A DNA stretch of 59,907 nt from Spongiibacteraceae bacterium. Its GTDB lineage: Bacteria > Pseudomonadota > Gammaproteobacteria > Pseudomonadales > Dasaniaceae. Under the pieces are notes generated by a model that worked only from the letters and a program-made list of their open reading frames with translations, made no database searches and was not told where the DNA came from. Position numbers and translations under genes: made by a program. The stretch spans positions 1-59,907 of the forward strand of contig JANQLG010000046.1 in NCBI GenBank assembly GCA_028280715.1, given 5' to 3'. This document shows, piece by piece, positions 1 to 7,290 of the stretch (position 1 is its first letter; every line of letters begins with the position of its first letter).

Positions 1-365
1 TCGCTGCACGGGGTCAACCGGCACCGAATTTAATCGTCGTCTATACATTGTCCTGACTCCAATGGTAAAAATGATTTTGGACGCGTCTGAACATTAAAAT
101 GGGGCAGATCGGGATTGGTTGACAGGTATTAGAAAAGTTCTTTGCCAGGTAGAAGAACTGATGGGTTTATTGTTGTATCGGGATATGTGAGGATATATCA
201 CAAATTGCTACATTTCCCCATTTGGCAAGTGACCATTGAACAAGGAAAGTTTATGGAAAACAATAACGTAAAAAGTGATCTAAGCTTTACAGCGATGGGG
301 ATATATCTCGTTTTGTCCTATTTAAACAGGACAATTTGTTGTCTATTTAACTGTTAGGCATACAA
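1..365. other. Left-edge region with no convincing gene
   Basis: I see no gene I can support here. An open frame of 71 codons at 142-357 has no ribosome-binding site and no recognisable protein features. A hairpin, TTGTCCT (313-319) with AGGACAA (328-334), lies shortly before a GTTAGGC heptamer at 353-359. That heptamer matches the integron attC right-end core (GTTRRRY) and sits directly before the first small gene. No matching left half of an attC is visible upstream, so the region may be the decayed tail of a previous cassette. Confidence 0.4.
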
Positions 366-740
366 ATGGTTCGAATTACTGCAGTAGCGTTACTAGTCCT
401 AATTTCTTTTTTAGTTCACGCCAAAGAAACGGATGAAGTGATTTGGAATACTGATAAAACGGCTTATGCGTCTTGCAGTAATGGTGTAATACCTACATGC
501 CAGGTGGTGGTACGAGGAACAAAGGTTGATGTTAGCCATGTCACGTATTCAAATTTAGGTAAGCTCGGTATAGCAACAGCCGATGAATACCAAAAGATAG
601 TTACTAAACCAATATCATGGCTTAAAAATACTACTGATATTCAAATGGTAGAATTTAAAACACACGCATGGCTTAATGGGAAACGTTATACTGTTACAGA
701 GCCCGTACTAGTGAAAGATGGTAGATATTTCGGGAGGTAG
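366..740 (+). CDS. Small secreted hypothetical protein, probable integron cassette gene
   Basis: I do not recognise this 124-residue protein. It begins with a plausible signal peptide (MVRITAVALLVLISFLVHA, residues 1-19), so it is probably exported, and has two cysteines (CSNGVIPTC) that could form a disulfide. There is no clear Shine-Dalgarno sequence, which is common for cassette genes. It starts 6 bases after a GTTAGGC core (353-359) and ends 6 bases before an attC-like element (747-839). This is the usual geometry of one gene cassette, with a short 5' leader and the recombination site right after the stop. Function is unknown. Confidence 0.6.
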   Translation: MVRITAVALLVLISFLVHAKETDEVIWNTDKTAYASCSNGVIPTCQVVVRGTKVDVSHVTYSNLGKLGIATADEYQKIVTKPISWLKNTTDIQMVEFKTHAWLNGKRYTVTEPVLVKDGRYFGR

Positions 741-746
741 CGCAAT

Positions 747-839
747 GCCTAACAATAAGCTCTTGTCGCCGCTCCGCGGCTGGGACCACCATTCGATCGC
801 TTCGCTCTCTCACAGCGCCCCCAAAGCTTGGCGTTAGTC
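747..839 (+). other. attC-like integron recombination site
   Basis: A 93-bp imperfect inverted repeat lies between two small genes. The left end is GCCTAAC (747-753) and the right end is GTTAGTC (833-839), nearly complementary. Inside them, AAGCTCTTG on the left can pair with CCAAAGCTT on the right, as L'' and L' boxes do. The centre contains a GC-rich hairpin (CCGC-TC-CGCGG area). Size and position just after a stop codon fit an attC. No integrase gene is in the window, so activity cannot be judged. Confidence 0.6.
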
Positions 840-871
840 CACACTCGAAAAATTTAGCTTAAGGAGAAAGC

Positions 872-1243
872 ATGTTTGATCACGTTGTTTTTGGAGTCCG
901 TGATTACGAAAAGACCAAGGAGTTCTACCTTAAGGTTTTGGAGCCAGTTGGCGTAGTTGTGCTTTCAGAGGGTGAACTTGGCATTGAATTGAGTTCAGAT
1001 GGTAAGTCATCTCTGTGTATTCGCCGTAAACCTGAAGAATACCCAGCTCACCTCCATCTAGCTTTTGTGGCAGAGAATCGAGAACAGGTTCAAAGCTTCC
1101 ACCGCATTGCATTAGAAATCGGGGCTCAGGACAATGGCGGCCCTGGTCTACGACCAAATTACAGTGGTCAATATTATGCAGCTTACGTTATCGATCCAGA
1201 TGGCCATAATATAGAAATGGTTTGCCATGAGGGTGAGAGCTAA
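872..1243 (+). CDS. VOC family (glyoxalase/bleomycin-resistance fold) protein
   Basis: This 123-residue protein has the single-domain VOC layout: an N-terminal strand with HVVFGVRDYEKTKEFYLKVL, a middle HLHLAFVAENREQV and a C-terminal YAAYVIDPDGHNIEMVCH. Likely metal ligands of the fold are His4, the His in HLAFVA and Glu near IEMVC. Such proteins are dimeric metalloenzymes or resistance proteins; the substrate cannot be told from sequence. A good ribosome site (AAGGAG) is 7-8 bases before the ATG. It follows an attC-like site and is followed by the left half of another. VOC proteins are frequent integron cargo, which supports the cassette reading. Confidence 0.85.
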   Translation: MFDHVVFGVRDYEKTKEFYLKVLEPVGVVVLSEGELGIELSSDGKSSLCIRRKPEEYPAHLHLAFVAENREQVQSFHRIALEIGAQDNGGPGLRPNYSGQYYAAYVIDPDGHNIEMVCHEGES

Positions 1244-1408
1244 CAAAGCGTTTAAGAGCGATTCCATAACGTGGGCTGGTTTCGCTTCGCTCAAGTGGGC
1301 GAAAAAATGGGGACAGAATTATCTAAATGAATCAATTTAACTTGAAAAATAAATCTATCCCCAATAATTTTGACTGAATGTTATGTATTATCAGTGACTA
1401 GGTTATGT
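1238..1408 (+). other. Interrupted attC-like site containing a palindromic insertion
   Basis: Directly at the stop codon of the VOC gene, TAACAAAGCGTTTAAGAGCG (1241-1260) resembles the left half of attC sites of marine Vibrio-type integrons. The expected right end, GTTATGT, appears twice downstream (1380-1386 and 1402-1408). Between them sits a 56-bp palindromic element (1308-1363). The simplest reading is an attC whose middle or right half has been disrupted. The match to attC families is from memory, not from a search. Confidence 0.4.
1308..1363. repeat. Palindromic REP-like element (TGGGGACAG type)
   Basis: The arms TGGGGACAGAATTAT (1308-1322) and ATAAATCTATCCCCA (1349-1363) are inverted copies matching at 13 of 15 positions. 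Elements beginning TGGGGACAG and ending CCCCA are common dispersed palindromes in gammaproteobacteria. This one lies inside a probable attC. Confidence 0.55.
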
Positions 1409-1908
1409 GTAGATTTATTTCAATAGCAGTCAAAGAGGAAAACCAAGCAAAGCTAATATTTACAGGTTATTCTTTGTGGTCAAATCAGAACAAATCATTT
1501 GGCCGCGAGGTTCCAAATGATTTTGAAAAGCTGTGGGTAACCGATGCATACTGTTCCTGTGCATACTACACAGATCCGTTTGATCCTGAAATGGAGGCTG
1601 AAAAGTTAAGGAAAAAACTTTCAAAGCCAAAATACAAAAAGAAAGGTTGGACCGCGGAGCGTGTAGAACGGGAGGTAGAGAAAATTTTGACAAAGAAATC
1701 TAATGCTGGTGGGTTGAGTGAACCACTGTATGACAATCTTAGAAAATATGTTTCAGAGGTTGGCAGCTGTTACTTTCATGTTGGCTGGTACACTGGAGAC
1801 CAATCTAAGCAAAGAATAAATATTAATGAGCGTTTAAGTTTAAATATGGCGTCTGGCTCCATATTGGCCAGCGAAATAAACGAAGATGTTTTATACACCT
1901 TTAAGTAA
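1405..1908 (+). CDS. Hypothetical protein, probable cassette gene
   Basis: I do not recognise this 167-residue protein. It looks soluble and charged, with no signal peptide or membrane segment. Residues 75-100 are very basic with a helical, coiled character (KLRKKLSKPKYKKKG followed by WTAERVEREVEKI). The N-terminus has cysteines in MCRFIS and YCSCAYY. The ATG lies inside a GTTATGT heptamer (1402-1408) resembling an attC right core, and 7 bases after the stop comes the complementary ACATAAC (1916-1922). That pairing is what one expects at the two ends of one gene cassette. No good ribosome site precedes the ATG, so the true start may be later. Confidence 0.55.
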   Translation: MCRFISIAVKEENQAKLIFTGYSLWSNQNKSFGREVPNDFEKLWVTDAYCSCAYYTDPFDPEMEAEKLRKKLSKPKYKKKGWTAERVEREVEKILTKKSNAGGLSEPLYDNLRKYVSEVGSCYFHVGWYTGDQSKQRININERLSLNMASGSILASEINEDVLYTFK

Positions 1909-1915
1909 AAAATTC

Positions 1916-1960
1916 ACATAACAAAGTAAGGTAAAGGGACTGCGGTTCCCGCAACCCTTG
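1916..1960 (+). other. Partial attC-like site with nested hairpin
   Basis: ACATAAC (1916-1922) is complementary to the GTTATGT that opens the preceding gene. It is followed by a nested hairpin: AAGGG (1934-1938) with CCCTT (1955-1959) outside, and TGCGG (1941-1945) with CCGCA (1949-1953) inside. I find no clear right-hand core, so this may be a decayed attC or simply a terminator-like hairpin without a T-tract. Confidence 0.35.
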
Positions 1961-2008
1961 CTCACGATATTCTGTTTTTTAGTATTTTGATTAATGAAAG
2001 GAATAATA

Positions 2009-2356
2009 ATGAAAAAATATTTAGGCCAAATAGGTTTGGCACTTATTTCTGCAGTTTCTCTTGAAGCAAATGCCGCCTATGTCCAAAGCCCGAATAGTGA
2101 AATTACATTTATTGCGGCATATAGCCGAAGTGGCGCAGCTGGAGATATACTGATAAGAATTTCGAGCCCTTCTCCTGAGTGTTCTGCGGGGTATTATGTT
2201 TCGTTTGATTCACCAAACAAGGATTCGATTCTAAGCATGGCTTTATCAGCCTATCACACAAAAACCAAGGTTCGTATTAATGGATATGATGAACCAAATT
2301 GGAGAGGTTCATCCAGTAACGTCACTTGTGAAATTGAAGCTATTGTTTTTGAGTAA
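2009..2356 (+). CDS. Small secreted hypothetical protein
   Basis: A 115-residue protein of unknown function. I chose the ATG at 2009 (MKKYLGQIGLALISAVSLEANA) because GAAAGGA lies 6-9 bases before it and it gives a classic signal peptide cleaved after ANA; an upstream ATG at 1994 only adds five residues. The mature part is about 93 residues, with two cysteines (SPECSAGYY and VTCEIEA) likely to pair in the periplasm. It is AT-rich and in the same orientation as its neighbours, consistent with accessory cargo. It matches no family I know. Confidence 0.6.
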   Translation: MKKYLGQIGLALISAVSLEANAAYVQSPNSEITFIAAYSRSGAAGDILIRISSPSPECSAGYYVSFDSPNKDSILSMALSAYHTKTKVRINGYDEPNWRGSSSNVTCEIEAIVFE

Positions 2357-2390
2357 ATTCAACGGTCGAACAGGCAGCTAAGAGAACCAC

Positions 2391-3080
2391 ATGCTTAAGA
2401 ACATAGACTCTGATATTTGGACTTTAGATGGTGACAGGGTGACAATGTTTTCCATTCCATTCACGACAAGAATGACAATCGTTCGTTTAAGCAATAACCA
2501 GTTATGGCTTCACTCACCAATTGCTCCATCAGCTGAGCGTTTTAATACAATAAATGAGCTTGGTGAAGTTGCTCATATCATTGCCCCTAATATTTTTCAT
2601 CACTTATTTGTAGGCGATTGGTTAGCAAAATATCCTAGTGCGAAGTTATGGGGAGCAGAAGGACTTCCGGAAAAAAGGCCAGATCTAAAATTTGATGCTG
2701 TTCTAAATGATAGTACTGAGCAGATATGGGAAAATGAGATAGATCAGCTCTATTTTCAAGGGAGTAAAATTTTACCCGAAGTTGTTTTTCTACATAAGAA
2801 ATCGAAAACACTGATTATTACCGATTTAATTCAAAATCATGATCCAGTTTTGGACAATTGGTTTTGGCGATTAGTAAAAAAAATAAACGGTGTACTATCT
2901 CCAAAGGGTGGAGTTCCCAAAGATCTTAGAATGACCATTCTTGATAAAGAAATTGCAAGACTATCATTAGAAAAAATGCTTTCATGGGATTTTGAAAAAA
3001 TGGTACTTGGTCACGGCATATGTATTGATAACAATGCAAAAAAATATGTAGCAGATAGCTTTTCATGGTTAAAAGCATAA
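2391..3080 (+). CDS. DUF4336 domain protein (metallo-beta-lactamase-like fold)
   Basis: A 229-residue cytoplasmic protein matching DUF4336, a family related to the metallo-beta-lactamase fold. Visible family features are the N-terminal IWTLDGDRVTMFSIPFTTRM, the NIFHHLFVGDWLAKYP segment, LPEVVFLHKKSKTLIITDLI and the C-terminal VLGHGICID. The canonical HxHxDH motif is absent, as is usual for DUF4336, so hydrolase activity is doubtful. It lies 34 bases after a small secreted protein gene in the same accessory stretch and ends just before a REP-like palindrome. Role unknown. Confidence 0.75.
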   Translation: MLKNIDSDIWTLDGDRVTMFSIPFTTRMTIVRLSNNQLWLHSPIAPSAERFNTINELGEVAHIIAPNIFHHLFVGDWLAKYPSAKLWGAEGLPEKRPDLKFDAVLNDSTEQIWENEIDQLYFQGSKILPEVVFLHKKSKTLIITDLIQNHDPVLDNWFWRLVKKINGVLSPKGGVPKDLRMTILDKEIARLSLEKMLSWDFEKMVLGHGICIDNNAKKYVADSFSWLKA

Positions 3081-3085
3081 GGATC

Positions 3086-3133
3086 GAATAGGGTCAGAGT
3101 AAAAATACAGTACTGTAAAATTACTCCGGCCCT
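3086..3133. repeat. REP-like palindrome, copy 1
   Basis: GGGTCAGAGTAA (3091-3102) pairs with TTACTCCGGCCC (3121-3132) with two mismatches, around a perfect TACAGTACTGTA core. A near-identical copy in the same orientation is at 3977-4024. The pair brackets the solute-binding protein gene. Such GGGTCAGAGTAAA palindromes are typical of REP elements associated with REP-associated tyrosine transposases, none of which is in this window. Confidence 0.65.
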
Positions 3134-3888
3134 CAATTATTTGATTGGGCATCCAAAAATTTAACCCACCGCTGTTCATTGCGTTGTGGTGACAACACAA
3201 CAGCAGCAGCCTTTTCCCATTGTTCTATATCTTTATCAATGACAGAATTATAATGAGTCCATAAGACGAATGATTGATGATCAATGGTATGACGGATAAA
3301 TTGGTCAGGATTACGACCATGCATTTTTAAATGGTACTGAACAACGTAGCCCAATGCTAAGATCGCATCGACTCGTCCAGATATTAACATAGTTGCTAAT
3401 CTTTCAGTCGATGGCACAACTACCGAGTCCATTCCCTCAAGAAATGAATGATCCTGATATGCCTGATACACACCTAAGCTAACATTTTCCATATCGCTAT
3501 CCGGATGAACAGGTTTATCAGGCAGGCTCCATAATTCGATGGGGTGCCCTTTAGGCATAAAAACTGTTTTAGCATTTTGCATCAGCTCGTTCGTGGATGG
3601 TGAAAATAAAAGATCAATATTGCCGGACAGCAACTCATACCTAAGTCGCTCAATACTGGCACTGACAAATTCGAATTGAATATCCGGATCAATGTGGTTA
3701 ATTACATCTCTGTAGCCATTGGCAATAACACCTATAGATGTACCATTTGGTAATCGGGCTGAGGGCGAGCTACTGACTATTCCCACCCTCAAAACAGTAT
3801 CGGATGCTGACGCATTTTGGCTTTCGCTAGCATACAAATTACAGCTTATCATTAGGATGAAGATGAAGAAGCTCTTTCTAATTGTCAT
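3133..3888 (-). CDS. Periplasmic solute-binding protein, family 3 type
   Basis: A 251-residue exported protein resembling SBP_bac_3 (amino-acid-type) binding proteins. It has a signal peptide (MTIRKSFFIFILMISCNLYA), the early strand VLRVGIVSSSPSARLPNG, the SASIERLRYELLSGNIDLLF segment typical of the first lobe, and VSLGVYQAYQDHSFLEG with AILALGYVVQYHLK in the second. I preferred the ATG at 3888 over 3906 because it gives the normal signal peptide. No permease or ATPase gene is adjacent, so it may be an orphan sensor-type binding protein. The ligand is unknown. The gene is bracketed by two direct copies of a REP-like element, hinting that it moved as a unit. Confidence 0.75.
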   Translation of the reverse strand: MTIRKSFFIFILMISCNLYASESQNASASDTVLRVGIVSSSPSARLPNGTSIGVIANGYRDVINHIDPDIQFEFVSASIERLRYELLSGNIDLLFSPSTNELMQNAKTVFMPKGHPIELWSLPDKPVHPDSDMENVSLGVYQAYQDHSFLEGMDSVVVPSTERLATMLISGRVDAILALGYVVQYHLKMHGRNPDQFIRHTIDHQSFVLWTHYNSVIDKDIEQWEKAAAVVLSPQRNEQRWVKFLDAQSNN

Positions 3889-3976
3889 ATCACATATTCC
3901 ACTCACTCAAGAGCTTTATATAGCAACAGTTAGGAAAATAGCCAAAGTGTATTTTTAACAAATGAGAGGTAGGGCC

Positions 3977-4024
3977 GAATAGGTTCAGAGTAAAAGTACC
4001 GTACTTTAAAATTACTCTGGCCCT
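3977..4024. repeat. REP-like palindrome, copy 2
   Basis: AGGTTCAGAGTAAAAGTAC continues into GTACTTTAAAATTACTCT and GGCCCT, forming an imperfect inverted repeat. It is the same element, in the same orientation, as 3086-3133, about 890 bases away. Confidence 0.65.
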
Positions 4025-4217
4025 AATTTTCAATCTATATCCAAACTGTAGTGGCAGTTTTACTCGTCGACCAACCCCTCTAAGCATAGCTCGAAGAGAA
4101 AATATAAGCTTGTTGAACCATCCGGCATCAACCGAACGAGTATTAGCTAAATATAGCCGCCAGGAAATCGAAGAATTCTGTAATGGCATCAAAAATATTG
4201 AAGCAAGTAAACGTTAA
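4023..4217 (+). pseudogene. Possible C-terminal coding remnant
   Basis: An open frame without a start encodes about 64 residues ending ...HPASTERVLAKYSR, QEIEEFCNGIKNIEASKR and stop. The composition (RRPTPLSIARRENIS, amphipathic C-terminal helix) looks protein-like, not random. It begins at the edge of the REP-like palindrome, so it could be the tail of a gene truncated by that element. I cannot name the family, and it may be a chance open frame. Confidence 0.25.
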
Positions 4218-4321
4218 AAGACTAGCAGCATATGCGCCAAACTATATATGATTAGGCCCTCAGCTCGGCTGTGCACTATGTTTTAGATACGACTAGCTCA
4301 ATTAACATCTGGAGGCCACAA

Positions 4322-4708
4322 ATGGAAAGCATAGTTCCCGTGCTTCAAATTGATGAATATGATGCAGCTGTAGATTATTATGTATCTCGTCTTGGATTTT
4401 CAATCACTCTAGAACACCGTCATGAACCGGGATTTCCTGTGTTTTTGGTGATCAAACGAGGTGATCTCACCCTTAGTCTTTCAGAACATGGGAAAGGTCA
4501 CGAAGGGTCAGAAATATATGTCGTTGTGGATGACATTGAATCCTGGCACTCCCTATGCCTGGAAATGGATGTAAAACTTGAACATCCACCAACAAAAATG
4601 CCGTGGGGAAATACAGAAATGCTAATTGTTGATCCGTTTCGAAATGCACTGCGCTTTTCACAGGAAAAAACCCATGAAGGCCATGCCACACCGAATAAGC
4701 CCAAATAA
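4322..4708 (+). CDS. VOC family / bleomycin-resistance-like protein
   Basis: A 128-residue single-domain VOC protein. The ATG at 4322 is chosen because GGAGG lies 6 bases upstream and the protein then starts with the family strand MESIVPVLQIDEYDAAVDYYVSRLGF. Further family features are HEPGFPVFLVIKRGDLTLSLSEH in the middle and EMLIVDPFRNALRFSQE at the end. The arrangement resembles bleomycin-resistance proteins (glyoxalase superfamily) that bind or modify small molecules. A second VOC gene follows 81 bases downstream, probably in the same transcript. Substrate unknown. Confidence 0.85.
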   Translation: MESIVPVLQIDEYDAAVDYYVSRLGFSITLEHRHEPGFPVFLVIKRGDLTLSLSEHGKGHEGSEIYVVVDDIESWHSLCLEMDVKLEHPPTKMPWGNTEMLIVDPFRNALRFSQEKTHEGHATPNKPK

Positions 4709-4789
4709 ACAAGGTAAATTTTTTCATTAAGCAAGCATCCCTCTTATCGAGGCAACCCAATACCAAGATATACACACGAGGAAATCTCA

Positions 4790-5188
4790 ATGAAAGAAAT
4801 TACCGGCATTAATCACGTAGGCTTAAGGGTGCGAGATCTTGATGTTTCTCGCGAGTTTTATGAAAAGTTAGGGTTTAAATTTATTGCCGGCCCTATCGGC
4901 CCAGAGCCAGCGGCCATTATTGAGCACCCCTGTGGTGTTAACATTAATCTGATTTTAAATGCGTCTGATGAAGCACCTTCTGCAAATATTCTTATGGAGG
5001 ACCCTGTTAAATATCCGGGGTATACTCATATTGCGCTGGAAATCACCGATGCAGAGTCTGTAACCAACACTATTTTGAGCTTAGGCATCAAGATTACTGA
5101 AGAAGTTGAGTTCAATGGCGCAAAGTTCTTTTTTATCAGAGACCCCGACAATAATGTTATTGAATTCCATCAACCGGCAAGCCATTAA
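4790..5188 (+). CDS. VOC family glyoxalase-like protein
   Basis: A 132-residue VOC protein. It has GINHVGLRVRDLDVSREFYEKLGFKF at the N-terminus, HIALEITDAESVTNTILSLGIK in the middle and FFFIRDPDNNVIEFHQP at the end. His8, the His in YTHIALE and Glu in VIEFHQ are at the usual metal-ligand positions of the glyoxalase I fold. It is more glyoxalase-like than its upstream neighbour at 4322, with which it shares only the fold. A ribosome site (GAGGAAA) precedes the ATG. The substrate is not evident. Confidence 0.88.
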   Translation: MKEITGINHVGLRVRDLDVSREFYEKLGFKFIAGPIGPEPAAIIEHPCGVNINLILNASDEAPSANILMEDPVKYPGYTHIALEITDAESVTNTILSLGIKITEEVEFNGAKFFFIRDPDNNVIEFHQPASH

Positions 5189-5212
5189 GCTCTGCTCTTT
5201 GGAAAACTCATC

Positions 5213-5785
5213 ATGAACAAAAAAATTATTTCTATTATCACACTTTTGCATATATCAATTGCTTCCTCCGTATTATCTGCCGATGAAGCCACTGACACTT
5301 CAGCACTCAAAGCTGAAGCTATCAGTATCGTGCAAACCTTCGGCGGCACATTAAAGCCTAAATTAAAGGCAGCGATACAATCTGGCGGACTGGAACATGC
5401 GATAGAGATTTGCTCGGCAGAGGCGCCTAGAATTGCCAGCGAGCTGAGTGAACAAACAGGCTGGAATGTTAAACGAGTCAGTTTAAAACCCCGAAATAGA
5501 AACAGCGCCTCTGCAAATACCTTTGAACAGGCTATTTTAGAGCAATTCAACAAGCGTCAGACAGAAGGCGAATCACCTGCCACGATTGCCCATGCAGAAG
5601 TAGTCGATAATCAATTTCGATTTATGAAGGCTCAACCTGTTGAGGCAATTTGTTTAAACTGTCATGGCCAGGCAGTGCTTCCCGAAGTACAAAAAACTAT
5701 AAAACGGTTTTATCCTGATGATGTTGCGCTGGGTTATTCCTTAGGCCAGATTCGCGGTGCCTTTAGCCTAACTAAAGATTTATAA
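5213..5785 (+). CDS. DUF3365 (Tll0287-like) periplasmic haem protein
   Basis: A 190-residue exported protein of the DUF3365/Tll0287-like family. It has a signal peptide (about residues 1-22, ending VLSA) and a single c-type haem motif, CLNCHG (Cys147, Cys150, His151), preceded by the family's RFMKAQPVEAICLNC. The N-terminal half contains the conserved EICSAEAPRIA segment. Family members bind one haem and are thought to sense redox state or gases; here there is no attached signalling domain, so a stand-alone cytochrome-like role is likely. The gene starts 24 bases after the VOC gene and may be cotranscribed with it. Confidence 0.85.
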   Translation: MNKKIISIITLLHISIASSVLSADEATDTSALKAEAISIVQTFGGTLKPKLKAAIQSGGLEHAIEICSAEAPRIASELSEQTGWNVKRVSLKPRNRNSASANTFEQAILEQFNKRQTEGESPATIAHAEVVDNQFRFMKAQPVEAICLNCHGQAVLPEVQKTIKRFYPDDVALGYSLGQIRGAFSLTKDL

Positions 5786-5843
5786 GCATTAAGTAAAACC
5801 TGCCGTTATCGGTGATGATTTTAAAATTAAAAATGGAGTTTGT

Positions 5844-6695
5844 ATGACTCAAGGCTGGGCCCTATCATTAACGTTGTCTATTGTTATTCCTGTACTGCTC
5901 TTTATTGGATTCATGACCTGGAGTGTTATCTCCGATATACGAAGTAACAATGACATATCGCTGTCAATATTTACTCTGTTATTGCTATCTATATTTATAA
6001 CACCTTTTGTCGGTTTTTTTGGTGTATTACTACTCTTCCCCGGTATCCACTCAATTATCAACTTAGTTATTATTTTTATCAGCGAAGGGTTCGGCTTTCT
6101 TCATCAGGACCTTAGCTCTGGTGTGCTCAATTTAAGAATATGTTCATTGATGTTATGCGGCATGACTTTTATTTACTTTTTTAAGGAAAGCACTTCAGGG
6201 AAGCGAAATTTCGATGAATATATAACAAGAATAAAACGAATAGGGAAAAGTGATGATCAGTTTTCAACACAAAGCCATGAAGAATGGCAGGAATATAAGA
6301 ACAATCCTGAAAACGTTTATTTAAACGCGACAAAACGAGCAGGAATCTTTGGGAATTTATTTTTTTCCGCAACGGTTATCATCCTATGGATAAGTATAAT
6401 CCTTGAAGCTCAAAGCGCTGCCTTTCCATTTATCGCCTGGTTACTATTTTTTATTATCGATGACTGGGCATTATTATTACACTTTAAACTTGAAGCCCCA
6501 AAAGCTATCACCAATACACATAACTATCGAATATATGGCGTCGTTTCTTCAGTTACACTACTAACCATAGTAGGAGCCGTTGACTCTAACTCTCTGCTGG
6601 CCTGGATAACAACTGCCATTATTTTTATTCTGGCAGCACTGACGTTCACTGCATTATTCAGTGAACGCGAAGCGTACAAGAAGATACTGAGTTGA
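5844..6695 (+). CDS. Polytopic membrane protein of unknown function
   Basis: A 283-residue protein with about seven or eight hydrophobic segments (roughly residues 8-30, 41-66, 70-86, 98-113, 163-183, 188-206, 226-246 and 250-270). A polar, charged loop at 115-160 is probably cytoplasmic. I recognise no catalytic or transport motif. GGAG precedes the ATG by 7 bases. It lies 58 bases after the DUF3365 gene and could share its transcript. It is followed by 230 bases without a gene. Confidence 0.6.
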   Translation: MTQGWALSLTLSIVIPVLLFIGFMTWSVISDIRSNNDISLSIFTLLLLSIFITPFVGFFGVLLLFPGIHSIINLVIIFISEGFGFLHQDLSSGVLNLRICSLMLCGMTFIYFFKESTSGKRNFDEYITRIKRIGKSDDQFSTQSHEEWQEYKNNPENVYLNATKRAGIFGNLFFSATVIILWISIILEAQSAAFPFIAWLLFFIIDDWALLLHFKLEAPKAITNTHNYRIYGVVSSVTLLTIVGAVDSNSLLAWITTAIIFILAALTFTALFSEREAYKKILS

Positions 6696-6925
6696 GATAA
6701 TCTTTTACCCATCATAGATATTAACCGCTTGTGAAAAAATGGTAGCAAAAGTCTAAAATTAATATGACTTTTTACAGCATTCCTGTTGCAATATATTTTG
6801 TGATATTTTGTAAAAGCCCCTATAGCCAGATTTTCTAAGCAACAATCTAACTTATAACTATAAATATTAGAAAAGCTAGAGAGGCTAACTGGAAAGGTTA
6901 ATCATCAACGATTGAGGTCATTGCT

Positions 6926-7267
6926 ATGAACACTATGTCATTAGATTGTTGGAACAAACCACAGGGAGCGAACCGTTCAACGCCTATTGGCTTGATCAAT
7001 TTTCGAGTGAGTGAAGCGGCTCATCTGGAGTTGGAAAAAGCTGAAGAGGCGTTACATGACACGCCCGATAAGGATCTTATGCTGGACATGAATATGGATG
7101 AAATGGAGCTTGAGATGCCTGAGGGCTTCGGGCCATTATCCGATTGCCAATTGCGTGTTTATTTACATAAGGATGATTTACGCGGCCACTTTCATCTTGT
7201 GGGCCACAGCGCCAAAGACGGCAGCTTGGTCTATAGCAATGCGGTAATGGTGGATCAGCTGGGCTAA
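6926..7267 (+). CDS. Conserved hypothetical small acidic protein
   Basis: A 113-residue soluble protein without signal peptide. Its middle is very acidic and methionine-rich (DLMLDMNMDEMELEMPEG, residues about 49-66), followed by a beta-rich C-terminus (CQLRVYLHKDDLRGHFHLVGHSAKDGSLVYSNAVMVDQ). The second half looks like a well-folded conserved domain. GAGG lies about 10 bases before the ATG. I cannot assign a function; it looks like the conserved orphan proteins common in marine gammaproteobacteria. Confidence 0.6.
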   Translation: MNTMSLDCWNKPQGANRSTPIGLINFRVSEAAHLELEKAEEALHDTPDKDLMLDMNMDEMELEMPEGFGPLSDCQLRVYLHKDDLRGHFHLVGHSAKDGSLVYSNAVMVDQLG

Positions 7268-7276
7268 TCCACCATT
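7246..7276. terminator. Hairpin over the end of the small acidic protein gene
   Basis: AATGGTGGAT (7246-7255) pairs perfectly with ATCCACCATT (7267-7276). The stem overlaps the stop codon and lies between two convergent genes. The T-tract is short, so termination here is only plausible. Confidence 0.4.
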
Positions 7277-7290
7277 TGTAATAAACGCCA

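Noticed and set aside
142-357. 71-codon open frame near the left edge
   Set aside because: No ribosome site, no family features, and it runs through a hairpin and an attC-like core; probably chance.
3890-4192. 100-codon minus-strand frame beside the REP-like palindrome
   Set aside because: It reads through the palindrome, has low-complexity basic sequence and overlaps the possible plus-strand remnant.
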